From assembly GCA_963519845.1 (NCBI GenBank), contig CAUQNX010000011.1, positions 75,055 to 139,054 on the forward strand: 64,000 bases of DNA, given 5' to 3'. Shown in pieces: positions 8,614 through 17,834 of the stretch (position 1 is its first letter; each line of letters begins with the position of its first letter). Both the position numbers and the translations under genes were made by a program. The notes beneath the pieces were generated by a model. That model saw only the letters and a list, made by a program, of their open reading frames with translations. It ran no database searches and was not told the origin of the DNA. Source of the stretch: Moellerella sp963519845. GTDB lineage: Bacteria; Pseudomonadota; Gammaproteobacteria; Enterobacterales; Enterobacteriaceae.

Positions 8614-9732
8614 TTATTTATTTCTATCGATTTTACCTGTAAGATCGTAATGATAGACTCTGCCCTCTTTATTTATTCCTGTGGTTAATCCGTAGCCTCC
8701 ATTCTTTATTTTATTGGGTGTGATAAATAGATCAGCACCAGAGCTAATAACCCCGTTATTTTGCCTTACTCGGTTCACCTTGTTATTTTGCTCTATATCA
8801 CTATTATTAGTATCAGAGATTTCTATTTTTAGGTTGTTATAACCATACAAATCACCACTATTGATAAACTTTGCATTAACAATCTTAATATTTAAATTAT
8901 TAGCATTAATTTCACTCCATGGATTGATATAAATTCCAGCATTCTTCGATAAAGGCAGAATTACAGGAGCCTTCATTCTATCTCTGCGATATTTATTACT
9001 GGTATATTGTTCAACGCCATCACTAATATTAAAATTAATTTTATCTGCTTTAATAATAGTATTACGATAAATATAAATTTTATCTGCATAGATATCAACA
9101 TTACTAATCTTGGTTAAATCCACAGTCCCCGACATAGTGACCGCTTTATCAAATTGCTTTTTAAACTCAATACGATCACCCGCTTTTCGCTCTATCTTTC
9201 CGGCTAATAAAGTCACATTATTAATGCGGTTAAAAGAACAGCTAACACAATCTATACCCATCGGATTAGCTACAATCAATGAAGCTTCTTTACCCAGCAT
9301 TCCAAGATGACCAGCAAGCATCGTTTTCTTGATATCATTGACTTCAGCAATAACAAGATTAGCGGGATTTTCCATATTTCTATTATTGAAGAAAGCTGCT
9401 TTATTTTTTCCTATATCTAATTTAGAAAAATAGTTATGTGACACACCATCATTATCACTCTCATTTAAATTGATAACCGGAATTAAATCACCATCAAAAT
9501 AATGTTTTTGGTTATTGACATCTGCAAAATCATCCAAAGAAATAATATTAGCTCTAACATTATTTTCAGATAATATTATTTCAGTTTTTGAAGCTAAATC
9601 TTTAAAATTATTTGAACCTTTATTCTTTATTTGTTGAATAAGTTCAGGTGATTTTTGATAATCGGGTATTTCTGTAGCGAACAAAAAAACCGGATAGAGT
9701 GAAATAAATAATGATAATACAGATTTTTTCAT
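8614..9732 (-). CDS. Orphan two-partner-secretion (haemagglutination-activity) domain protein
   Basis: Exported protein of 372 residues. A Sec signal peptide (MKKSVLSLFISLYPVFLFA) is followed by a TPS domain of the FhaB/ShlA/CdiA type. The conserved block NPMGIDCVSCSFNRINNVTLL near 156-176 corresponds to the family NPNGI...C..C motif, with Met in place of the usual Asn. Beta-helix-type strands (LTKISNVDIYADKIYIY, INANNLNIKIVNAKFINSG) follow. Full TpsA proteins run to thousands of residues; this one stops after about the secretion domain plus a few turns. No tpsB outer-membrane transporter is present in the window. AGGAG five bases before the ATG supports expression. It could be a truncated remnant or a short stand-alone exoprotein. 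Confidence 0.75.
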   Translation of the reverse strand: MKKSVLSLFISLYPVFLFATEIPDYQKSPELIQQIKNKGSNNFKDLASKTEIILSENNVRANIISLDDFADVNNQKHYFDGDLIPVINLNESDNDGVSHNYFSKLDIGKNKAAFFNNRNMENPANLVIAEVNDIKKTMLAGHLGMLGKEASLIVANPMGIDCVSCSFNRINNVTLLAGKIERKAGDRIEFKKQFDKAVTMSGTVDLTKISNVDIYADKIYIYRNTIIKADKINFNISDGVEQYTSNKYRRDRMKAPVILPLSKNAGIYINPWSEINANNLNIKIVNAKFINSGDLYGYNNLKIEISDTNNSDIEQNNKVNRVRQNNGVISSGADLFITPNKIKNGGYGLTTGINKEGRVYHYDLTGKIDRNK

Positions 9733-9986
9733 ACATGCTCCTTATTTACTCATAATTAAAAATACAAATTATAATAACCATATTTAAATATAATTAAATT
9801 ATTAGAATAAATCAGACCTTAAACCAAAAAACAAAAAACAAAAAAACTTAAGTTTATTGATCAAACATGAGGGGAATTAGGAGTTGATTTTGACTGGAGT
9901 CATTGATGAGAATGTATGCTTATCTTTATATTTAATCCACCCATCATTTACCATAAATAATAATAATTGGTGAATTATAAAAACAG

Positions 9987-10018
9987 AAACAAGATATAAA
10001 TATATTTATATCTTGTTT
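9987..10018 (-). terminator. Terminator downstream of rnd
   Basis: Perfect 16-base inverted repeat AAACAAGATATAAATA / TATTTATATCTTGTTT immediately after the rnd stop. It is AT-rich with Ts at the 3' arm. Apart from this dyad the 293-bp gap between the TPS gene and rnd shows nothing distinctive. Confidence 0.6.
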
Positions 10019-10025
10019 TATTTTA

Positions 10026-11147
10026 TTAATAATTTTTCATTAATTGATGCAATGGTTCACTTAATAAATCGCCACGCCAACCATCGATTAATTCAGGCTG
10101 AGAGGTGCGTTGTTTTAATCCCCAGTAGACACTTAAAAATTGGTTAATTTGTCGTCTGGAAGCCAGTAATTCAGCATTGAATTTTTCTGACTCGCTGATC
10201 TCTTTCACCAGTGTTTTAATCTCTTTAAAAGCATTACGATAGTGAGGATGCTCAATAATATTCACCACAAGTGTCGGATATTGATCTTCACTGATTGTCG
10301 CACTACTTTCTACCATGGCTAATAAACGCTTACCATGACAACGAATTTCTTGCCCACTCAAGCCTAAGGCATCAAGTTCAGCCAAGGAACTAGGTAAATA
10401 GCGCGCTATCTTCCATAAGTTCTCTTCTCTTACCACAAAGTTAACCGCTAAATCACGTTCTCGCGCCTGCTTTAAGCGCCAAGCCGCCAATAATTGTAAA
10501 CAAGCCAGTTGCTGCCCTTTCAATTGCCATGCATTGGTAATATTACGATAGGCGGCCTCGGGTAGGAGAACTTCTTGTCGACGCAATACGATGCGCTGAC
10601 ACTCATCTTTTGCTGAGTCTAAATAGCCTGCTTCGCTCACGTTAGCCATTAATTTTTCAGCTAATGGCAGTAAATAGTAAACGTCTGCGGCGGCATACTC
10701 ACACTGTTTTTCGCTTAATGGACGCGCTAACCAATCGGTTCTGGATTCACTTTTATCTAACTCAACACCCAGATATTCAGCCACTAACGCCGCGAAACCG
10801 CAGGAGATAGGATGACCACTAAAAGCTGCCAGAACTTGAGTGTCGATCATTGGAGTGGGCACACAACCAAAGTCATGCATAAAGACTTCTAAATCTTCGC
10901 TGCCCGCATGCAGAAATTTAATAATATTTTCATCGCCTAACAGTTCTTTTACTGGCGACAAATCTTTTATAACTATGGGATCAATCAGAGAGACCTTTTC
11001 TCCATCATAGAGTTGCAGAAGCCCCAGTTGTGGATAAAAAGTTCTAGTGCGGACAAACTCAGTATCTAATGTGATCCATTTTTTTTGTTTGGCCTGCAGG
11101 CAAACGTCCACCAGCTCAGCATCCGTAGTTATCAAATGATAATTCAA
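10026..11147 (-). CDS. rnd: Ribonuclease D
   Basis: 3'-5' exoribonuclease that trims tRNA precursors and other small RNAs. From the UUG at 11147 the product is 373 residues (E. coli 375, also UUG-initiated). DEDD exonuclease motifs are visible: DTEFVRTRTFYP, HAGSEDLEVF and the C-terminal motif with ESRTDWLARPLSEKQCEYAAADVYYL. An HRDC domain follows (LAAWRLKQARERDLAVNFVVREENLW). An ATG 22 codons upstream is in frame, but those codons form a GC-rich hairpin (11182-11207) just after fadD and do not match the family, so I prefer UUG. It lies downstream of fadD on the same strand. Confidence 0.95.
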   Translation of the reverse strand: MNYHLITTDAELVDVCLQAKQKKWITLDTEFVRTRTFYPQLGLLQLYDGEKVSLIDPIVIKDLSPVKELLGDENIIKFLHAGSEDLEVFMHDFGCVPTPMIDTQVLAAFSGHPISCGFAALVAEYLGVELDKSESRTDWLARPLSEKQCEYAAADVYYLLPLAEKLMANVSEAGYLDSAKDECQRIVLRRQEVLLPEAAYRNITNAWQLKGQQLACLQLLAAWRLKQARERDLAVNFVVREENLWKIARYLPSSLAELDALGLSGQEIRCHGKRLLAMVESSATISEDQYPTLVVNIIEHPHYRNAFKEIKTLVKEISESEKFNAELLASRRQINQFLSVYWGLKQRTSQPELIDGWRGDLLSEPLHQLMKNY

Positions 11148-11181
11148 AACAGGTTCTCTTTTTTTGTTATCTTTTATCACA

Positions 11182-11207
11182 ACAACGCCGGTCAATACCG
11201 GCGTTGT
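11182..11207 (-). terminator. GC-rich hairpin between fadD and rnd
   Basis: Perfect 11-base stem ACAACGCCGGT / ACCGGCGTTGT with loop CAAT, located 35-60 bases past the fadD stop and before the rnd UUG. There is no T-run, so it may be an mRNA 3'-end stabiliser, a partial terminator or an element affecting rnd translation. Confidence 0.6.
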
Positions 11208-11240
11208 ACTCATTTATCTCTTAGCTTAACCAGATTAAAC

Positions 11241-12929
11241 TCAAGTCGCTACTGTTTCAGCTTTTATTTTTTCTTCATCTCGCAACTCACGACGAAGTAT
11301 TTTGCCTACATTTGATTTAGGTAATTCGTCGCGAAACTCAAAATAGCGCGGTACCTTGTAACCCGTAAGATAACGACGGCAATAAGTGGTTAATGCTTCC
11401 GCGGTCAATGCCTTATCTTTGGCGACCACAAAGACTTTAACCGCTTCACCACTGCTTTCACTGACAACACCTACAGCAGCACACTCAACAACATCGGGAT
11501 GTGCAGAGACAACATCTTCAATCTCATTTGGATAGACGTTAAAACCGGAGACCAAAATCATATCTTTCTTGCGATCAACAATTCGGATAAAACCATCAGC
11601 GTCTATTTGCGCGATATCGCCAGTCGCTAACCAGCCATCACTCATCACTTCGGCCGTTGCATCTGGGCGATTCCAATATCCCGCCATCACTTGAGGCCCT
11701 TTTACCCACATTTCACCGGGTTCGCCTAAGGGCACTTCATTGCCATCATCATCAGTAAATTTCACATCCGTTGACGCAACTGGTACACCAATACTACCAC
11801 TGTATTGGTTCAAATTATACGGATTCCCCGTGACTAGCGGTGAGCACTCAGTGAGCCCATAACCTTCTAATAGATGAATTCCCGTCAGTTTCTGCCACTT
11901 TTCAGCCACCGCTTTTTGTACTGGCATCCCGCCACCCACACTCAATCTAAGGCGAGAAAAATCGAGACGTTTAAACTCATCATTATGTAACCAAGCATTA
12001 AATAATGTATTCACGCCTGTTATTGATGTAACCGGATAACGACCTAGTTGTTTCACGGTTCCCGGCACATCTCGCGGATTGGTGATCAACAGATTAGTGC
12101 CACCAATATTAAGGAACAGCAAGCAGTTTACGGTGAGCGCAAAAACATGGTAGAGAGGCAGTGCGGTAACGACGAATTCGTGCCCGACTAAGAGAGCCGG
12201 ACAATAGGAGGCTTTAGCTTGTTCAAGATTGGCTAACATATTACGGTGCGTTAGCATGGCCCCTTTGGCGATCCCCGTTGTTCCACCCGTATATTGCAGA
12301 AAAGCCAAATCCTGTCCGGTAATATTGGGTTTAACATACTGCATACGATAACCATAATGCATGGCTCGGCGGAAGGAGATAGCGTCGGGCAAATCATATC
12401 TAGGCACTAATCTTTTGATATATTTAACCACAAAGTCGACTATTGTGGCTTTTGGCCGTGGCAGTTGATCACCCATGCGAGTTAAAATCACATGCTTAAC
12501 TTTCGTATTAAAGACCACTTTTTCGAGCGTGTGCGCAAAATTAGAGACAATGACAATAGCTAGTGCACCACTATCCGCTAACTGATGTTCTAATTCTCTT
12601 GGGGTATATAGTGGATTGACATTGACCACCACCATACCTGCCCGAAGAATGCCAAATAGGGCAATAGGATATTGGAGCAAGTTAGGCATCATCAATGCGA
12701 CACGATCGCCTTTTTTAAGACCCAATCCATTTTGGAGATAGGCCGCAAAAGCACGACTACGCTCTTCCAATTTTCGGAAGGTCATTACTTCGCCCATATT
12801 GATAAATGCAGGTTGATCCGCATATTGAGCTACCGAATGCTCGAGCATTTCTGCTAAAGAGGCATATCGATCCGGGTCAATTTCGGCCGGCACATCGGTT
12901 GGGTAACTTTTCAGCCAGAGTTTTTCCAA
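11241..12929 (-). CDS. fadD: Long-chain fatty acid-CoA ligase
   Basis: Peripheral inner-membrane acyl-CoA synthetase that activates exogenous long-chain fatty acids for beta-oxidation. From the UUG at 12929 the product is 562 residues (E. coli 561). It has the adenylate-forming P-loop YTGGTTGIAKGAMLTHRN near 215, LEGYGLTE, the GWLATGDIA segment, and the FACS signature DGFIRIVDRKKDMILVSGFNVYPNE. AGGAG lies seven bases before UUG but only one base before the in-frame ATG two codons earlier, so UUG is favoured, as in E. coli. No FadR operator was recognised upstream. Confidence 0.95.
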   Translation of the reverse strand: MEKLWLKSYPTDVPAEIDPDRYASLAEMLEHSVAQYADQPAFINMGEVMTFRKLEERSRAFAAYLQNGLGLKKGDRVALMMPNLLQYPIALFGILRAGMVVVNVNPLYTPRELEHQLADSGALAIVIVSNFAHTLEKVVFNTKVKHVILTRMGDQLPRPKATIVDFVVKYIKRLVPRYDLPDAISFRRAMHYGYRMQYVKPNITGQDLAFLQYTGGTTGIAKGAMLTHRNMLANLEQAKASYCPALLVGHEFVVTALPLYHVFALTVNCLLFLNIGGTNLLITNPRDVPGTVKQLGRYPVTSITGVNTLFNAWLHNDEFKRLDFSRLRLSVGGGMPVQKAVAEKWQKLTGIHLLEGYGLTECSPLVTGNPYNLNQYSGSIGVPVASTDVKFTDDDGNEVPLGEPGEMWVKGPQVMAGYWNRPDATAEVMSDGWLATGDIAQIDADGFIRIVDRKKDMILVSGFNVYPNEIEDVVSAHPDVVECAAVGVVSESSGEAVKVFVVAKDKALTAEALTTYCRRYLTGYKVPRYFEFRDELPKSNVGKILRRELRDEEKIKAETVAT

Positions 12930-13312
12930 GGTCATACTCCTGAATTTACTGATGCCGCAATCCAATACAACCACGATATATAAACATAATGATATTAACA
13001 ATACTTTAACAATTAATATCTAATAGTGAAATAGTGTCGTAAAAGGTTGAGATGCCCATCACTAAATAAATTTTATGATTTTAATCTAAAAAATAAGGCG
13101 GTCTTTGCCGCCTCCATTTGTTGCTATTCTTTTTTTATCGTTAACCGAGCATTAATTTTTATTTTGCCAATTATACACAATTAAAAATTTTAGCAAAACT
13201 AACCTAAAATGAATAATGTAAATAGATGTTTTTAAATTAATGGCTAAAAAAATGAACCCAGTGCTATTTAGCCACTGGGTTCATTTTTAATAATAGCTTA
13301 TTGAAGATTTAT
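12930..13312. other. 383-bp interval between fadD and slp
   Basis: Contains the fadD upstream region, a small dyad AGGCGG/CCGCCT at 13096-13113 and the slp terminator hairpin listed separately. No credible ORF or FadR-type operator was recognised by eye. Confidence 0.5.
13247..13290 (-). terminator. Terminator of slp
   Basis: AATGAACCCAGTG / CACTGGGTTCATT stem, symmetric, with poly-T on both strands. It lies 25 bases past the slp stop. Confidence 0.85.
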
Positions 13313-13909
13313 TTATTCAGTGAGGTAAGTCTGTATCGGTGCTGGGCCGCCGTTATAGCCGGGTCCCCATCCCCATGGCTGATTATAGTATCTTGGATAA
13401 CCATAATAGCCATATCCCCAAGGGTCCATCGGTGGCAGAATCACTCTTTGAGCCACTTGCCAGCGCTGAAAACCTGTTACATTAAGGGTAATATAGTTGT
13501 ACTTTATTGCCCCTATTTTAGCCTGCTTCTCACCAGTAATTGGTCCAACAACAGTAACAAAGTGACCATTAAAATCACTTGGCTCAAGAAAACCATTAAC
13601 ATAGGCGTAAATACGACCAACTGAAGGGGAACTCATTTCTGGTGCAGCATCATAAGGATTAAGCTGCATAACCGCAATTTCAAGTCGAGTTTTCTGCTGT
13701 TCGTTATCAACTGAAATCACTTTCCCACCGAAACGCCCTTCTTGACCAATATACATTTCAGGTGCATTACGTACAGATGATAAGTTTGTCACAGGTGTGG
13801 CTGAATTACCTTTAATCGTTTGTGGAATAGAGACACATCCACTAAGCGCAATTGCGCCAAACAATAATGCAATCTTTGCTACGCCCAAGCAGCTTAATTT
13901 CATTTTCAT
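13313..13909 (-). CDS. Slp/YeaY family outer-membrane lipoprotein
   Basis: 198-residue lipoprotein. Signal sequence ends in lipobox ALSGC (Cys about 25), followed by a Slp-type domain (YIGQEGRFGGKVISVDN, RIYAYVNGFLEPSDFNGHFVTVVGPITGEKQAKIG) and a Tyr/Trp/Pro/Gly-rich C-terminus. Slp in E. coli is starvation-induced; YeaY is its paralogue beside fadD, the same position as here, so this is most likely yeaY. GGGAG six bases before the ATG supports the start. Confidence 0.88.
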   Translation of the reverse strand: MKMKLSCLGVAKIALLFGAIALSGCVSIPQTIKGNSATPVTNLSSVRNAPEMYIGQEGRFGGKVISVDNEQQKTRLEIAVMQLNPYDAAPEMSSPSVGRIYAYVNGFLEPSDFNGHFVTVVGPITGEKQAKIGAIKYNYITLNVTGFQRWQVAQRVILPPMDPWGYGYYGYPRYYNQPWGWGPGYNGGPAPIQTYLTE

Positions 13910-14035
13910 AAACTACTCCCGTTTCTGCATTATAGAGATAAATAAAGTCAGTTAACGCGCCTAATGACCAATAAATAACAGCTTAAAACAACCCTTTCCT
14001 GATAAGCCGCTTATTTTATTTATTAGTTTATCCGA

Positions 14036-14734
14036 TTAACGCCCCGGTAATTTTTTCCAGGTTACTTCATTACGTAAATAAGTCGGTTGAGCATCATCAA
14101 CACTAGCGATATTTCCTTTTTGCCATTGTAACAGCGCTATCGGTAACATATCTTCCGCTGAAGGTAATAGGACATCACTCGCGATCAACGGTAATTTATT
14201 TTCTATCATTAATTCAGGATAGGCTTCCCATCCCGTTCCTGCAATTGCCCATTCACCTAAAAAATCTTGGAAAGAGGATTTAAATAGTGAAGGAGTTAAA
14301 ACCGCTTCGCTCTCTTCCCCCTGCCATTCACCATTTTCATTTAATTGGTAGTGAGCGCAGTAAACTTCTGACATGCGTGCATCAATCGCCACTAATACCT
14401 GCTTATGACCCAGTAAACGATAAACGCCTTGCGCCATGGTATTGAGTGAAGAGACACCAATCATCGGTAAATCCGCACCAAAGGCCAAACCTTGTGCAAT
14501 TCCTACGCCTATACGTACGCCAGTAAAGCTACCGGGACCACGACCAAAAGCAAGAGCATCCACTTGTTGTAATTTAATGCCTGCTTCCGAGAGGACTTCA
14601 TCCACCATCGGCAATATTTTTTGTGTATGTTCGCGAGGTGATACGGCAAATCGCGATATTATCTGTCCATCATAACTTAATGCAACGGAACAGGCTTCAG
14701 TTGCTGTATCGACAGCAAGAATACAAGTTGACAT
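14036..14734 (-). CDS. tsaB: tRNA threonylcarbamoyladenosine biosynthesis protein TsaB
   Basis: Partner of TsaD and TsaE in forming the t6A37 modification of ANN-decoding tRNAs. 232 residues (E. coli 231), ASKHA fold: ILAVDTATEACSVAL at the N-terminus, HTQKILPMV, and GPGSFTGVRIGVGIAQGLAFG near 70. The start at 14734 (MSTCILAVD) has GGAG seven bases upstream; the longer frame adds 16 spurious residues. It lies 81 bases downstream of yoaA on the same strand, the conserved pairing. Confidence 0.96.
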   Translation of the reverse strand: MSTCILAVDTATEACSVALSYDGQIISRFAVSPREHTQKILPMVDEVLSEAGIKLQQVDALAFGRGPGSFTGVRIGVGIAQGLAFGADLPMIGVSSLNTMAQGVYRLLGHKQVLVAIDARMSEVYCAHYQLNENGEWQGEESEAVLTPSLFKSSFQDFLGEWAIAGTGWEAYPELMIENKLPLIASDVLLPSAEDMLPIALLQWQKGNIASVDDAQPTYLRNEVTWKKLPGR

Positions 14735-14815
14735 GCCTAAACTCCGGCAATTTAAGGAGATCCAATGACAATATCTTACCATAAGCTCGCGATTTGGTGA
14801 TAATAAATGTCTAAT

Positions 14816-16750
14816 TTATGGATTGGTTATCGCAAGTTTTGCTACATTTTGTCGTTGCTCAAGAAAGGCAATGGCTTTTGACAAGCTACGGGTACGAGGT
14901 GATGGCGGCAAACTGCTCAAAAATATTTCACCATAGGGACGCGTCACCAATCTATTATCACAAATAACAATAACGCCATAATCGCTCTTATCACGAATAA
15001 GTCGACCAACCCCCTGCTTTAAGGTGATCACCGCATCCGGTATTTGAACCTCTTTAAAAGGATCACCACCACGTAGCTGGCAATCTTCAATACGTGCTCG
15101 TAGCAGAGGATCATCGGGTGCGATAAAAGGCAGTTTGTCGATGATCACACAGGTTAAACTGTCGCCTCGAACATCCACCCCTTCCCAAAAACTGCTGGTG
15201 GCGACCAATATGGCATTTCCGGCAGCAATAAATTGCGATAACAGCTTGTTTTTGCTGGTCTCACCCTGTACTAAGACGGGTAAGGTTAACGAGGCTTTAA
15301 ACTCCTCTGCCAGCTCGCGCATCATTTGATGTGAGGTACAAAGAAAGAAGCAGCGACCTTTATTTTTATCGATCAATGGCTTTAGCATACTCGCTAAGCG
15401 TACTGCACTGCCTCTAAAATTCGGTTCAGGCAGAAAACGCGGTACACACAAAAGAGTTTGTGTTTCAAAATCGAAGGGGCTGGCCAATAATAGGGTTTTC
15501 GCATTATTGAGCCCAAGGCGGTCAGTAAAATAATTAAGTTTATCATCGACGGATAAGGTCGCCGAGGTAAAAATCCAACTGCCTTCGCGATCAGCCAACA
15601 TCTGCTGAAATTTCTCAGCAACGGTCAATGGCGTTAATGCTAATAGAAAGAAGCGGCCATAACTCTCAAACCAGTAGCTGAAACCCGGTGTCGATACCTC
15701 TTTTAAGCGATTAAGACGGCTACGATAGAGGGTGACACGTTCAAAAATTGAGTCGAGCATTTGTGAGCGACCCAGAGAGGATTTGATCACCTCATAACAG
15801 AGTTCTAGTGCATCATCTAATAGTGTTAATGCGCGCTGCGCTGGGGGTTGAGCCAATAATTCACGCAGATTGCCACGAAAACTATTTTCGCCCATCATCA
15901 AACGAAAATCCATCACACTCTGAGCGAGACGATCAGCACTCTTCTGTAATTGCGCTTGATCTTTGACTTCCGTCCGGTAAGCAAAAATCATATCTCTCGA
16001 TACATCAAGCAGTTGTCTACTACTAAGCTGCTGGCCAAAATATTGACTGGCAATATCAGGTAACTGATGAGCTTCATCGAAAATCATCACATCGGCATCG
16101 GGGATCAACTCACCAAATCCGGTGTCTTTAACCACTCGGTCAGCCATAAATAAGTGATGATTAACCACAATAATATCAGCTTCCATAGCCTTGCGACGCG
16201 CCTTAAGCACAAAGCACTCTTTATAGCGCGGGCAATCACTACCCAAACAGTTATCATTGGTACTGGTAACTAATGGCCAAACAGCATTATCTTCGGCAAT
16301 ACCATTACAGCTACCGACATCACCGGTTTCCGTCTCAATTGACCAACTGCGCAGACGAACTACGCTAGTGAGGATTTCATGATCTAGCGTCCCGCCACCT
16401 AGCGCTTGCTGGTCTAGCCGCTCTAAGCAGAGATAATTGGAACGCCCTTTTAATAAGGCCGTATTCCCCTGATATTGGATCGCGTCAATAATGGTGGGCA
16501 GATCGCGATGATAAAGTTGGTCTTGTAGCGCTTTAGAGCCAGTAGAGATAATCACTTTCTTACCGGATCGCAATGCAGGCACCAAATAAGCGTAGGTTTT
16601 TCCTGTCCCTGTTCCCGCCTCAACAACCAGCTGTTGCTTAGATTCAATAACCTCATTGATCGCTTGCGACATCTGAACTTGCGCTTCCCTCGGCTGAAAA
16701 CCGGGTAACGCTTTTGCGAGTACACCTTTTGTTGAAAAATCGTCAAACAC
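14816..16750 (-). CDS. yoaA: DinG-family ATP-dependent DNA helicase YoaA
   Basis: Superfamily 2 helicase of the XPD/DinG iron-sulfur group, linked in E. coli to replication-fork repair together with HolC. The DNA-binding helicase core has Walker A EAGTGTGKTYAYL near residue 45, an Fe-S cysteine cluster including CLGSDCPRYKECF, Walker B DEAH, and motif VI GVGRLIR. From the GTG at 16750, which aligns with the E. coli start (xxDDF), the length is 644 residues (E. coli 636). A TTG ten codons upstream is also in frame, so the start is uncertain. No LexA box was identified by eye. Confidence 0.94.
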   Translation of the reverse strand: MFDDFSTKGVLAKALPGFQPREAQVQMSQAINEVIESKQQLVVEAGTGTGKTYAYLVPALRSGKKVIISTGSKALQDQLYHRDLPTIIDAIQYQGNTALLKGRSNYLCLERLDQQALGGGTLDHEILTSVVRLRSWSIETETGDVGSCNGIAEDNAVWPLVTSTNDNCLGSDCPRYKECFVLKARRKAMEADIIVVNHHLFMADRVVKDTGFGELIPDADVMIFDEAHQLPDIASQYFGQQLSSRQLLDVSRDMIFAYRTEVKDQAQLQKSADRLAQSVMDFRLMMGENSFRGNLRELLAQPPAQRALTLLDDALELCYEVIKSSLGRSQMLDSIFERVTLYRSRLNRLKEVSTPGFSYWFESYGRFFLLALTPLTVAEKFQQMLADREGSWIFTSATLSVDDKLNYFTDRLGLNNAKTLLLASPFDFETQTLLCVPRFLPEPNFRGSAVRLASMLKPLIDKNKGRCFFLCTSHQMMRELAEEFKASLTLPVLVQGETSKNKLLSQFIAAGNAILVATSSFWEGVDVRGDSLTCVIIDKLPFIAPDDPLLRARIEDCQLRGGDPFKEVQIPDAVITLKQGVGRLIRDKSDYGVIVICDNRLVTRPYGEIFLSSLPPSPRTRSLSKAIAFLEQRQNVAKLAITNP

Positions 16751-16967
16751 GCCACAACCCGTTCTTTGGTAGGAATACAAAGTGGCTCACTTTATCACGC
16801 CTACCCTAGCCATGTTTAGCTAATTAACCTTTTTGCTAGTGGAATAGCTAAGACAAAAGCGCATAACCGCGATCTCTGTTCACTCTCAGCAGCAAAATCC
16901 ATTACTCAAACCGCCGTTAAGCTGATATTCTGCTACTAAAAACCCCCTATACAATAAGGAATCTATA

Positions 16968-17318
16968 ATGGCAATCGAACGTATCGATCCCGAAGCTCGT
17001 TGGTCCGAAGCTGTGATCCATAATGATGTAATCTATTATACCAGCGTTCCTGAAACGCTGGATGGCGATATCGTGGAACAAACAACCAGTGCTTTAGCGG
17101 CGATTGACGTGATGTTACTGCGGTTAGATTCAGATAAAAGCTGTATTCTTGATGCAACTGTTTTTCTGGCCGACAAGTCAGATTTTCAAGGTATGAATCA
17201 AGCTTGGGATGCATGGGTGGTGGCTGGAAATGCGCCAGTTCGCTGTACGGTTGAAGCCGCACTAATGAATCCAAAGTATAAAGTTGAAATCAAAATTATT
17301 GCTGCTAAAACTTGTTAA
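16968..17318 (+). CDS. yoaB: RidA/YjgF-family protein YoaB
   Basis: 116-residue member of the Rid (enamine/imine deaminase) superfamily. The substrate-carboxylate-binding Arg is present in APVRCTVEA near residue 92, followed by LMNPKYKVEIKIIAA. It matches E. coli YoaB (114 residues) nearly end to end by recall and is divergent from yoaA as there. The precise role of YoaB, as opposed to RidA, is not settled. ATAAGGAATCTATA lies before the ATG. Confidence 0.95.
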   Translation: MAIERIDPEARWSEAVIHNDVIYYTSVPETLDGDIVEQTTSALAAIDVMLLRLDSDKSCILDATVFLADKSDFQGMNQAWDAWVVAGNAPVRCTVEAALMNPKYKVEIKIIAAKTC

Positions 17319-17355
17319 TTATATGAATGCAGTAAGCCCTAGAATATTTGTCGCT

Positions 17356-17390
17356 TAATCCATGCCCGCTAACACAGCGGGCATGGATTA
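17356..17390 (+). terminator. Perfect dyad after yoaB
   Basis: 15-base stem TAATCCATGCCCGCT / AGCGGGCATGGATTA with a 5-base loop, 38 bases past yoaB. It is strong but lacks a T-run on either strand, so it may be a Rho-assisted terminator or RNA end-protecting structure. Confidence 0.65.
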
Positions 17391-17492
17391 CATAGACGAA
17401 ATATATCCTTAATAATCGCGATTGAGGCTAGAGATAAATCATCGAGAAAGAGTGTCGACTCAATTAAAATTTATCGCAGGGAAAGACCACAA

Positions 17493-17834
17493 TCACTCGC
17501 TATAAGCTGAATAGGTTTTACTTTTAGACAAATGTTGCTTAATAGCATGTTGAACAGATGATGCATTGCTGTTTTCGGTAAAACTCAAGGCAACGGCGGC
17601 TTTTTCGTGTTGATCCATCTGTGAAAATGGCTTTGCTATACCGTTAATTTCACTATTTTGTAGTTGTCCTGCCTTAATATGTCCATTAATAGCCGCTTGA
17701 TTAGCATAAGACATACTATTTTCAACAAAACTTAAAGAAACAACCGCATTTTCGTGCGCATTATTGGCGATATTCGCACTAGCAGAAACACTCACAAATA
17801 GAGAAAGAACAACAGGAAATAGAACCTTTTTCAT
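17493..17834 (-). CDS. Small exported protein with a duplicated motif
   Basis: 113 residues with a clear Sec signal (MKKVLFPVVLSLFVSVSASA). The mature part holds two related segments of about 30 residues: HENAVVSLSFVENSMSYANQ at about 27-46 and HEKAAVALSFTENSNASSVQ at about 76-95, each followed by an AIxxH helix-like stretch. Cys-free, so any fold is disulfide-independent. Family not recognised; probably periplasmic. Flanked by yoaB and mdtI with no operon partner. Confidence 0.7.
   Translation of the reverse strand: MKKVLFPVVLSLFVSVSASANIANNAHENAVVSLSFVENSMSYANQAAINGHIKAGQLQNSEINGIAKPFSQMDQHEKAAVALSFTENSNASSVQHAIKQHLSKSKTYSAYSE

Noticed and set aside
13301..13624. 107-codon plus-strand frame overlapping slp
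   Set aside because: It is antisense to a well-supported lipoprotein gene and has no family-like features.
17356..17390. Operator-like reading of the long perfect dyad after yoaB
   Set aside because: Position just past a gene and 15-base RNA stem favour an RNA 3'-end structure over a protein-binding site.
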